In this document: positions 45,069 to 53,007 of the stretch, one piece after another
How the letters are laid out: every line of letters begins with the position of its first letter
How positions within the stretch are numbered: the stretch's first letter is position 1
Origin: an uncultured Clostridia bacterium
Lineage (GTDB): Bacteria; Bacillota; Clostridia; Christensenellales; UBA1242
NCBI GenBank assembly: GCA_944372335.1
Contig: CALVYQ010000007.1
Coordinates: 1 to 64,000, forward strand
Reading direction: 5' to 3'
Length of the DNA stretch: 64,000 nt
Position numbers and translations under genes: made by a program
The notes under the pieces: model-generated
Seen by the model: only the letters and a program-made list of their open reading frames with translations
Database searches by the model: none
What the model was told of the DNA's origin: nothing

Positions 45069-47117
45069 ATGGATAAAAAATACGAACCACTCTTCACACC
45101 GTGGAAAGTTGGAAATTTGGAAATCAAAAACAGAATCGTGCTTTGCCCAATGGGCGGAACATCGCTCTTCGGTTGGATGGAGCCACATCACTTTGACAAA
45201 GATGCCGGAAACTTCATTTTGAATCTTGCCAAAAACAATGTCGGGCTTTTAATTCCAGGCATTGCTCCACTTAGAAATATGATGGGCAATGGTTGGCTCT
45301 ATAAAAGCAGACGTTCTTTTAGAAAATTAAAGCCATTTATGGAAAAGGTGCACGAAACTGGCGCAAAACTCTTTGTGCAACTCACAGCTGGCTTTGGTCG
45401 TTCATTTTCAGTGCCGACAAAGATGATACCAATGCTTAAGAACAAATTTCTAGGCACGCTTATTAAACCTATATTTGACCTTTCTCGACTTTGTGCCTCC
45501 CCAAGCAAACTTCCTCTTCGTTGGGTGGAAGGAGCTTATAGCAGAGTGCTGACTAAGAAAGAGATTAAAAAGATGATTGACACATTTGCTAAAACTGCGT
45601 TAAAATGTAAGCAAGCAGGAGTTGATGGTGTTGAAATTCACGCTGTTCATGAAGGGTATCTTCTTGACCAATTCACACACGAATATACTAATAAAAGAAC
45701 CGATGAATATGGCGGAAGCTTTGAAAATAGATACCGTTTTGCAACAGATATAGTTAAAGCCATTAAAAAAGCGTGCGGACAAGACTATCCTGTATCACTT
45801 AGATACTCCGTTGTCAGCAAAACTAAGGACTTCAACGTTGGTGCAATACCAGGTGAAAAGTATAAGGAAATTGGCCGTGATATGCCAGAAAGTGAAAAGG
45901 CTGTTAAATACCTTGAAGAAGCCGGCTATGATATGCTCAACTGTGATAACGGAACTTACGATGCGTGGTATTGGGCTCACCCACCTATGTATATGCCATT
46001 AAACTGCAACCTTGAAGATGTTACTCACATTAAAAAATTTACCAATCTACCTGTTGTATGTGCTGGAAGAATGGAACCTGTCACCGCTGCAAAAGCGATA
46101 GCAAGCGGAAAGATTGATGCTATGGGCGTGGCTAGACAATTCCTTGTTGACGGCGAATGGGTAACAAAACTTATGGAAGATAGAATTGCCGACATTCAGC
46201 CTTGTATCTGTTGTCACAATGGTTGCTTTGCATTATCGCACTTTAAGGGTGTTGGAAATAATGGTGCAATGGCAGATTCTATGCATATGTCTAGATGTGC
46301 ACTCAATCCTATCACAATGAATAATCATAAATTCGACATTGTGCCTGCAAAGAAGAGCAAGACTGTTGCCGTTATCGGTGGTGGCGTAGGCGGAATTGAA
46401 GTGGCAAGAATAGCAACGCTTAGAGGACACAAAGTGACAATCTATGAAAAATCTGACAAACTTGGTGGTGTATTCATAGCCGCTTCGCAACCTTCCTTTA
46501 AGGAAAAGGATAGAATGCTGATTGAGTGGTATCGTCGTCAGATTGCCAAACTTCCAATTGAAGTTAAATTAAACACCGAAGTAAAAGATTTATCCAAAAT
46601 TAAAGCCGATGTCATAGTTGTTGCAACCGGTGCTAAGCCTAAAAAACTCAATATTAAAGGCTTTGATAAGACAGTTGAAGCAATTGAATATCTCAACGAA
46701 ACAAAGCCGGTCGGCAATAAAGTTGCCATTATCGGTGGGGGACTTACAGGTTGCGAAATTGCCTACGATTTGCTCCTTAAAGGCAAAGAGCCATTTATTG
46801 TGGAATACCAAGACGATATTATGAAAGTTAATATGCTTAGCATGGCAAACTCTTCATACCTACGTGACTATTTCAACCTAAAGAAGATGCCTATCTACAC
46901 AAATTCCAGCGTAATTGAAATCAACAACGATAATATAGTCATTCAAAACAAAGACGGAAGCAAAAAAGATATTAAAGTAGATAGTGTCATATCTGCAATC
47001 GGCTATACCCCTGCTCCACTTACAGATAAGCACGTAAAAGTTGTTGGCGATGCACTCAGCGTTGGCAATTTAAGAACTGTTGTTTGGCGTGCATGGGAAG
47101 TTGCAGAGAAGATATAA
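45069..47117 (+). CDS. Old Yellow Enzyme-type iron-sulfur flavoenzyme (2-enoate/2,4-dienoyl-CoA reductase family)
   Basis: The 682-residue protein has an N-terminal FMN-binding TIM barrel (residues 1-370; KNRIVLCPMGGTS, FVQLTAGFGR, VEIHAVHEGYLLDQFTHEYTNKRTDEYGGS). A 4Fe-4S motif CICCHNGC (about 380) follows, then an FAD-binding fold (VAVIGGGVGGIEVARIA) and an NAD(P)-binding fold (KVAIIGGGLTGCEIAYDLL). This is the architecture of FadH, 2-enoate reductases and the bile-acid enzymes BaiCD/BaiH. Substrate is not predictable; reduction of C=C bonds of unsaturated acids or related compounds is the family role. It is monocistronic with its own promoter and terminator. Confidence 0.92.
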   Translation: MDKKYEPLFTPWKVGNLEIKNRIVLCPMGGTSLFGWMEPHHFDKDAGNFILNLAKNNVGLLIPGIAPLRNMMGNGWLYKSRRSFRKLKPFMEKVHETGAKLFVQLTAGFGRSFSVPTKMIPMLKNKFLGTLIKPIFDLSRLCASPSKLPLRWVEGAYSRVLTKKEIKKMIDTFAKTALKCKQAGVDGVEIHAVHEGYLLDQFTHEYTNKRTDEYGGSFENRYRFATDIVKAIKKACGQDYPVSLRYSVVSKTKDFNVGAIPGEKYKEIGRDMPESEKAVKYLEEAGYDMLNCDNGTYDAWYWAHPPMYMPLNCNLEDVTHIKKFTNLPVVCAGRMEPVTAAKAIASGKIDAMGVARQFLVDGEWVTKLMEDRIADIQPCICCHNGCFALSHFKGVGNNGAMADSMHMSRCALNPITMNNHKFDIVPAKKSKTVAVIGGGVGGIEVARIATLRGHKVTIYEKSDKLGGVFIAASQPSFKEKDRMLIEWYRRQIAKLPIEVKLNTEVKDLSKIKADVIVVATGAKPKKLNIKGFDKTVEAIEYLNETKPVGNKVAIIGGGLTGCEIAYDLLLKGKEPFIVEYQDDIMKVNMLSMANSSYLRDYFNLKKMPIYTNSSVIEINNDNIVIQNKDGSKKDIKVDSVISAIGYTPAPLTDKHVKVVGDALSVGNLRTVVWRAWEVAEKI

Positions 47118-47162
47118 TAAAGAAATTTATTCAACATTAAAAAATATATAATTAATAAAATA

Positions 47163-47191
47163 AAAATTTGTGACTAGCCACAAATTTTTTT
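47163..47191 (+). terminator. Terminator after the OYE-type gene
   Basis: AAAATTTGTG pairs with CACAAATTTT (10 bp, 6-nt loop), followed by T residues. Confidence 0.85.
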
Positions 47192-47306
47192 ATAAATTTT
47201 TATTTTTAATATATTTGTTTTTATAGTGGAGAAAAAATTTATTATAGTATCTATTTTAAAGATGTAATCCCACTTTATAATCTTTCTGCCTTAAAGATGT
47301 TTTAAC

Positions 47307-48470
47307 CTAATTATTATTTAGTAATAATTGCCATTCGACCGGCATATCTCTATTTTCTTTAAACCAATCGGTGTCTTTTAGTTTTAAATCGTTGTTTGAA
47401 AAGGATATATTCACAACTCCAAAAGAACAAGCAAAGATAATATTCCCATTCATCGAAGTCACCGACCAAGAATTTGGCTCACCACTATTATTGTATCCCA
47501 AAATCTCATCAAGCATTGACGGAATATAGACATTATCAGTGTATGGGGCAACATTATCTATCATTGTTTGGGTTGGAAATTTATTTTCTTCAATCGTGGT
47601 ATATTCTGGCGTTCCAGCACAGCAACAAACTATAACATATTCAGGTTGAATTTGTGCCATAAGTTCTGCCGTTGTAGAAGTTTTTGAGCCATGATGCCCT
47701 GCCTTATAAAGCACACAGTGAGGAAGAGAGTAACGCTCTTCACTTGAGCCATCATAGTAATTTACAAGCTCTAGTTCACCGTCCTCTTCAAGGTCACCTG
47801 TAAAGAGATAGTGATTATCACCTTGATTAAACATTAAACAAACAGAATAATTGTTTTCATCGGAGCTTGTGTGTTCGTAGTAGTAGTTATATAGAATTTC
47901 CATCTCAACACTTTTGGAAATTTGATAAACTCGCTGAGCCCCCTCTACACTCTCCTCATAACATTCAAGTGCGGTATAGTGCACTGCTCCATTTTTCACT
48001 TCTAAGTCACGATATTCATAGTAGGTTCTTAAAATATTGGTTTCATCATCACCCGTCTTGTTGGTTAAAGGAAAATCGATGATAGTTTTAACTTTATAAT
48101 GCTCAAAGATGCCTTCATAAGCTGCAATATGGTCACGGTCAGCGTGAGTAGCAATCACATACTCCAAGACACCATCGGTAACATATTGGTCAACATACTC
48201 AATAATCGCATCTGCACTATTTTCACGTGAACCTGCATCAATTAAAATGTCCGTATCTCCACTTCGGATATAAATACAATCACCGGTATATTGGTTACCT
48301 AGTTCCATAAAGTGAGCTTCAAAATCACCGCTGACAAATTTGTCGCTTTCTGCCTTGTTTAAATATATATAGACAAAGCCTGCACCCACAAAGCCAATAA
48401 TAAGTGCCAGAATACATAAAATTGATGCTATAACCTTAACAGAGGTGGTAACTTTTTTATTCTTAGCCAT
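47307..48470 (-). CDS. Secreted/membrane-anchored metallo-beta-lactamase-fold hydrolase
   Basis: The 387-residue protein has an N-terminal membrane helix (about 11-35) and an exported MBL-fold domain. Metal motifs are THADRDHI (HxHxDH variant HADRDH), FTGDLEEDGE and KAGHHGSKTST, the pattern of the ComEC/Rec2 C-terminal hydrolase group. It may cleave DNA, nucleotides or other phosphodiesters outside the cell; this is inferred from relatives. It overlaps the upstream DUF5011-like gene by 8 bp and is probably co-translated with it. A run of nine G in the upstream gene forms its Shine-Dalgarno. Confidence 0.9.
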   Translation of the reverse strand: MAKNKKVTTSVKVIASILCILALIIGFVGAGFVYIYLNKAESDKFVSGDFEAHFMELGNQYTGDCIYIRSGDTDILIDAGSRENSADAIIEYVDQYVTDGVLEYVIATHADRDHIAAYEGIFEHYKVKTIIDFPLTNKTGDDETNILRTYYEYRDLEVKNGAVHYTALECYEESVEGAQRVYQISKSVEMEILYNYYYEHTSSDENNYSVCLMFNQGDNHYLFTGDLEEDGELELVNYYDGSSEERYSLPHCVLYKAGHHGSKTSTTAELMAQIQPEYVIVCCCAGTPEYTTIEENKFPTQTMIDNVAPYTDNVYIPSMLDEILGYNNSGEPNSWSVTSMNGNIIFACSFGVVNISFSNNDLKLKDTDWFKENRDMPVEWQLLLNNN

Positions 48471-48984
48471 TGACTAGCTCCCCCCCCCGCAAAATATTTT
48501 CTTGAACATTAGGAATTTCTATATCTTGACTAGACTTGCTCAGATTATATTGAAACTCCACACCGACTTGCATAGGTAACACTTGCTCAGAAACAACCTC
48601 ATCATTTTGAGAGCTCGTCTCTTCTAAATAGACAATATAACGATATTTGACAACACCGCTATAACGTATATCGTCAATCGTATATTTTATGTAATACCGA
48701 CCTGCTACCATACTATCAACATCTGTTTCGGTGACAATTTTATCACTGACATCTCTGCCGAAAGATATAGCTACAGCTCCCTCATCTATATAAGTCTCAC
48801 CTACATTTAGTGTGATAGTCTGCTCACCTATAAGTTCAAATCTGTCATCTCTAGTTAAATATCTCACCGTGAAATAGCCTGCAACCGTACCGACAACCAA
48901 GAAAATCACCACCAAAAGAAAGGCAACAGGGTGCGCTTTTTTCTGTTTATCAATTGACTTTTCAATATTGCTCTTCTTCGCCAT
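48463..48984 (-). CDS. Membrane-anchored protein with DUF5011/Ig-like domain
   Basis: I chose the ATG at 48984 with GGAG 5 nt upstream. The 173-residue product has a membrane helix (about 21-44) and an exported beta domain with FELIGEQTITLNVGETYIDEGAVAIS...AGRYYIKYTI, the DUF5011/bacterial Ig-like signature that ends with a GxYxV/IxY strand. The C-terminus contains a G9 tract coding Arg-Gly-Gly-Glu at 48480-48488, just before the next gene. Role unknown; a partner of the MBL protein is likely from overlap. Confidence 0.82.
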   Translation of the reverse strand: MAKKSNIEKSIDKQKKAHPVAFLLVVIFLVVGTVAGYFTVRYLTRDDRFELIGEQTITLNVGETYIDEGAVAISFGRDVSDKIVTETDVDSMVAGRYYIKYTIDDIRYSGVVKYRYIVYLEETSSQNDEVVSEQVLPMQVGVEFQYNLSKSSQDIEIPNVQENILRGGELVNG

Positions 48985-49118
48985 AGCCACTCCTTTTATG
49001 TATATTTATGCATAAATATTTTAACATATCCATCTAAAAATTCCAAACTTTTTAAAATAGATTTTTAATAAAAGAATTTCATATTAAAAAAATGCTGATA
49101 TTTTATATCAGCAATGTT

Positions 49119-50039
49119 TTATCCAAGTAAAAAGCCTTTTATTATCACGTCCTCAGCTTCTTTTTCGCTTAGGCCAAGCGTCATAAGTTTGATAAGCTCA
49201 TCTCCTGCAATCTTTCCTATCGCCGCTTCATGAACAAGTGAGGCTTCGGAAGAAAGAGCATCTATCATCGGCACTGAAACAATATGTGCGTTATCTAAAA
49301 GTATGCCATCACATTCAACGTGTCCAAAGCACTCCTCTTTGCCAATAAGGTCGCTTTTAAATTCTTGATAACTTTCCCCTTTTGCTACGCTGTGGCTGAC
49401 AACCTCCACCTTAGACTTTTTGCCTTTTAATGTCACCTTAAAGAGAGTTGTTGCCGTCTCATTACTTTCAGTTAAAATATTTTCCTGAATGTTAAGCTGT
49501 GCATTTTCTCCTAGACTTGCAAAGGTCTTCCTTACGCTTGATGTCACTCCACCAAGTTGCAAGGTTTCAATTTCCATAAAAGAATTTTCTTTTTGATATA
49601 TCTTTGTTGTCGGATTTAATATTTTTCCACCCTTGCCGTTACCTTCTCCAACATGGCGTTCAATGTATTTTACATGAGAGTTTTCGGCAAGATGGAAAGA
49701 ATGTATGCCGTTGTGCGTGCTTGTTTCGCTTGTTGTGTTGTGAATGCCACAGCCTGCAACGATGGTCACGTCTGCATTTTTGCCGATATAAAAATCGTTA
49801 TAAACTAAATCGTTAAGTCCGCCAGCAGTGATAATCACAGGAATATGCACCGCTTTATTTTTAACATCAGGCTTCACAATTATGTCAATACCGCTTTTAT
49901 TCTTTTTCGGCACAATTTCAATCTCTTTTGTCGCTTTTCTATCAAGCACCTGACCATTCTTTCTTATGTTAAAAGCCCCTAGTGAGATTTTGTGAAGGTC
50001 TGAAACTTTTTCTAAAAGCATTTTGTCAATCTTATCCAT
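49119..50039 (-). CDS. sufB: SufB/SufD-like scaffold subunit of a minimal SUF (Sms-type) system
   Basis: The 306-residue protein has the SufB/SufD beta-helix core (NDFYIGKNADVTIVAGCGIHN, HVKYIERHVGEG, VSHSVAKGESYQEFKSDLIG, SSEASLVHEAAIGKIAGDELIKLMTLGLSEKEAEDVIIKGFL). It is much shorter than Escherichia SufB (about 495). It overlaps sufC by 8 bp. No sufD, sufS or sufU is adjacent. The two-gene arrangement matches the minimal SmsCB (formerly SufCB) machinery described in archaea and anaerobic bacteria for Fe-S assembly. Confidence 0.9.
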   Translation of the reverse strand: MDKIDKMLLEKVSDLHKISLGAFNIRKNGQVLDRKATKEIEIVPKKNKSGIDIIVKPDVKNKAVHIPVIITAGGLNDLVYNDFYIGKNADVTIVAGCGIHNTTSETSTHNGIHSFHLAENSHVKYIERHVGEGNGKGGKILNPTTKIYQKENSFMEIETLQLGGVTSSVRKTFASLGENAQLNIQENILTESNETATTLFKVTLKGKKSKVEVVSHSVAKGESYQEFKSDLIGKEECFGHVECDGILLDNAHIVSVPMIDALSSEASLVHEAAIGKIAGDELIKLMTLGLSEKEAEDVIIKGFLLG

Positions 50040-50742
50040 TTGTCCCTCTCAACTTTCCGCAGGTATCAGAATTGATAAAAGGTTTAATTTCGCTATATTT
50101 ACCAATTTTTTCCACCATGCCATTTTTAAGTAGTATCACAGTATCAGCAATCTCCAAAATCTTTGTTTGATGACTGACAATTATTGTGGTAGATTTTAGC
50201 TCTTTAAAGACGTTGGTTAAATTTTCAAAACTCCATAAGTCAATACCTGCCTCAGGTTCATCAAAAATATTTACAAGAGCATTTCTTGCAAGCACCATTG
50301 CAAGTTCTATCCTTTTGAGTTCTCCGCCAGAAAGTTTGTCATCGAGAGGGCGATTTATGTAGTCTTTCGCACACAAGCCAACTTTAGATAGATAATCGCA
50401 AAGTGTGTTGAAGTCATTTTCCTTATTTGATGCAATATTTAGTAAATCTTTAACTTTTAGTCCTTTAAAAGTGACAGGCTGTTGAAAAGCATAGGCAATA
50501 CCAAGCTTTGCCCTCTCATCAATCTTCAAATTTGTTATATCTTTGTCATTAAAAACAATTTTCCCCTCAGTCGGCAAAAGAATACCCATGATAAGTTTCA
50601 CAAGGGTTGATTTTCCACTTCCATTAGGGCCTGTGATAACGTAGATTTTTCCTTTCAAAAAATCCAAATTAACATTTCTTAATATATCTTTTTCGTCATC
50701 ATTGACGCTCACTAAATAACTTAAATTCTCTATTTTTAACAT
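50032..50742 (-). CDS. sufC: Fe-S cluster assembly ATPase SufC (Sms-type)
   Basis: The 236-residue ABC ATPase has Walker A GPNGSGKSTLVKL, Q-loop FQQPVTFKGL, signature LSGGELKRIELA, Walker B VNIFDEPEAGID and H-loop VSHQTKI, all typical of SufC. It energises Fe-S assembly on the SufB scaffold. There is no Shine-Dalgarno. A consensus promoter ends 6 nt before the ATG, so the sufCB mRNA is leaderless. Confidence 0.95.
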   Translation of the reverse strand: MLKIENLSYLVSVNDDEKDILRNVNLDFLKGKIYVITGPNGSGKSTLVKLIMGILLPTEGKIVFNDKDITNLKIDERAKLGIAYAFQQPVTFKGLKVKDLLNIASNKENDFNTLCDYLSKVGLCAKDYINRPLDDKLSGGELKRIELAMVLARNALVNIFDEPEAGIDLWSFENLTNVFKELKSTTIIVSHQTKILEIADTVILLKNGMVEKIGKYSEIKPFINSDTCGKLRGTNG

Positions 50743-50748
50743 ATAAGA

Positions 50749-50777
50749 ATTATAAAATATTTCGCTTTTGCTGTCAA
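50749..50777 (-). promoter_or_regulatory. Consensus leaderless promoter of sufCB
   Basis: TTGACA (50777-50772), 17-bp spacer, TATAAT (50754-50749), then exactly 6 nt to the ATG at 50742. This is the best example of the leaderless pattern in the window. Confidence 0.8.
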
Positions 50778-50876
50778 GAAAATTTATTGCTTTTAAATTT
50801 TCCTTCTAAAAATATGCTATAAAAAAATCTAAAAAACATAATATTTTTTAGATTTTTTAAAATTTAAGTATATTTT

Positions 50877-52109
50877 TTAATTTTTATTATTTTTAAAATC
50901 TAAAAGATTGTATGCAACAATTTTTAGTTGCTCGTAAGTAAGTCCACCTTGAAAATATGCAATATATGGCTTTTTTATTGGACTATCACAAGAAAGCTCA
51001 ATTGAAGCCCCCTCAACGAATGTACCAGCCGCCATAATAACTTGTGTGGTATAGCCAACCATATCATAAGGAATAGGCACAGCATTACTGTCAATCGGCG
51101 AAAGTTTTTGTATAAGCTGAACAAATCGGATTAACTCCTCTTCGGTATCAAAGACAATCGACTTTATGATGTCATAAGAATTTTCTGAGGTGTCCGGAAT
51201 GATTTTATACCCCTGCCTTTTCATAACCTCACCGATAAGATATGCACCCTTAACTGCCTGTGCAACAATGTGAGGTGCTAAGAATAATCCTTGATAAAAG
51301 AGTCTATATCCCGCCTCATAAGAGCCTGTCTCTCTGCCGATAGATGGGCAAGTCAAGCGATTTTCAATTAGAGAAAGTGCCACTTTCGAGCCGACAATAT
51401 ACCCTCCTGTTGGTGCAAGTCCGCCACCAATATTCTTAATCAAACTTCCAACGCACACATCAGCACCAACATTTGTTGGCTCTTTTGTCTCCATAAATTC
51501 GCCATAGCAATTATCAACAACGATAAAAGATTTTGGAGAAATTTCCTTTATCCTTTTAAAAATGTTTTCCATATCTAAACAAGATAGTGCCTTTCTTGAA
51601 GAATAACCACGAGAACGTTGCACAAATACCACTCTTGGCTTATATTTTTTAACGAGTTTATAAATTTTTTCTTCATCAAAATGAGAATTTACTAAATCTA
51701 CAAATTTAATGTCAACATTATAGCTTTCTAGACTTCCATTGTCCTTACCAAGAAGGGTATCATGAAGAGTATCGTATAGGTCACCAGAAATGGAAAGTAG
51801 CAAATCTTTTGGCCTGAGAAGTCCATATAGGCAAGTGGCTATCGCATGAGTTCCGCTTGTTAGATGAGGTGTCACTATTGCGTCCTCTGTACCGAAAATC
51901 TCGCTATAAACTTTTGCTAAGCCTTCCTTTCCTTTATCCGTGTAGCCATATCCGGTGGTTCCCGCAAAGTGTTGATTTGTTATCTCATGCTTACAAAAAG
52001 CATCAAGTACCTTTTCTTGATTTAATAGTGCAATTTCGTCAATCTTTTGAAATCTTAAAGCTAGTTCCTTTTCTATACCGTTTAATATATCTAACTTTTT
52101 CTTATCCAT
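50877..52109 (-). CDS. ynbB: Methionine gamma-lyase family (YnbB-type) PLP protein
   Basis: The 410-residue fold-type I PLP protein has HQHFAGTTGYGYTDKG-like text, HLTSGTHAIATCLYGLLRP, FVQRSRGYSSRKAL and the PLP-lysine region GSLIKNIGGGLAPTGGYI. This is the YnbB/'aluminium resistance' family found next to miaA in Firmicutes. Substrate is unproven. It overlaps miaA by 8 bp and ends the mismatch-repair/tRNA-modification operon. Confidence 0.92.
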   Translation of the reverse strand: MDKKKLDILNGIEKELALRFQKIDEIALLNQEKVLDAFCKHEITNQHFAGTTGYGYTDKGKEGLAKVYSEIFGTEDAIVTPHLTSGTHAIATCLYGLLRPKDLLLSISGDLYDTLHDTLLGKDNGSLESYNVDIKFVDLVNSHFDEEKIYKLVKKYKPRVVFVQRSRGYSSRKALSCLDMENIFKRIKEISPKSFIVVDNCYGEFMETKEPTNVGADVCVGSLIKNIGGGLAPTGGYIVGSKVALSLIENRLTCPSIGRETGSYEAGYRLFYQGLFLAPHIVAQAVKGAYLIGEVMKRQGYKIIPDTSENSYDIIKSIVFDTEEELIRFVQLIQKLSPIDSNAVPIPYDMVGYTTQVIMAAGTFVEGASIELSCDSPIKKPYIAYFQGGLTYEQLKIVAYNLLDFKNNKN

Positions 52110-53007
52110 TCAACCACCCCTTAATTTTCTCTTTCATTAAATTTAAATCATCACTATTTTCCACATTCACATAGTTCACATCTTCCATACCACGAAGAAA
52201 AGTCAGTTGTCTTTTTGCGTAATTTCGTGAATGTTGTTTTATAAGCTCCGCCATTCTGTCATAAGATATTTCATCATCTAAATACGCAACAACTTCCTTG
52301 TAGCCTATCGCATGAATAGACTGACTATCCTTTCTCACTCCGTTTCGTAGTAACACTTTAACTTCCTCAATAAGCCCATCTTTTAGCATTATATCCACTC
52401 TTCTATCTATTCGCTCATACAACTTTTGCCTGTCCATTACAAGAGCAAAAACAAGCGGTTCGATGATTTTCTCAGCCGTCTTTTTCTCGCCTTTTAGATG
52501 TGCAATTTCAAGAGCTCTAATAAGCCTAAGCGGATTTTTTCTGTCAATCTTAAGAAACGCATCTTTATCTTCTTTTTCCAGCATTTCAGAAAGTTTCTCT
52601 ACACCCTCTTTTTCTAAAATCTCTTGCAACATTTTTCGATATGCTTCATCAATCCCTACCCCACCATAATTATAGTTAAGTATAAGTGATTTAACATACA
52701 AACTTGTGCCTCCAACAACAATCGGTAGATGATGACGATTTGTAATCTCTTTAATTTTTTCTTTAATTGCCTCTGTCATATCAAAAGCGGTGAAGTTTTC
52801 ATTCGGCTCTACTATATCAATTAAATGATGCGAAATGCCTTTCATCTCTTCCTTTTTAATTTTTGCTGAGCCTATGTCAAAGCCTTTAAAAATTTGCACT
52901 GAATCACAAGAGATAATCTCACCGTTAAACTCTTTTGCAAGCTTCACAGATATATCCGTCTTTCCAACAGCGGTTGGGCCTAAGATAAACAAAACTTTAT
53001 CCATCAT
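52102..53007 (-). CDS. miaA: tRNA dimethylallyltransferase MiaA
   Basis: The 301-residue enzyme adds the isopentenyl group to A37 of UNN-reading tRNAs, the substrate of MiaB. P-loop GPTAVGKTDISVKLA, the DSVQIFKGFDIGSAK region, VVGGTSLYVKSL and IHAIGYKEVVAYL are present. The ATG overlaps the mutL stop (ATGATG). Length is normal. Confidence 0.97.
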   Translation of the reverse strand: MMDKVLFILGPTAVGKTDISVKLAKEFNGEIISCDSVQIFKGFDIGSAKIKKEEMKGISHHLIDIVEPNENFTAFDMTEAIKEKIKEITNRHHLPIVVGGTSLYVKSLILNYNYGGVGIDEAYRKMLQEILEKEGVEKLSEMLEKEDKDAFLKIDRKNPLRLIRALEIAHLKGEKKTAEKIIEPLVFALVMDRQKLYERIDRRVDIMLKDGLIEEVKVLLRNGVRKDSQSIHAIGYKEVVAYLDDEISYDRMAELIKQHSRNYAKRQLTFLRGMEDVNYVNVENSDDLNLMKEKIKGWLNG

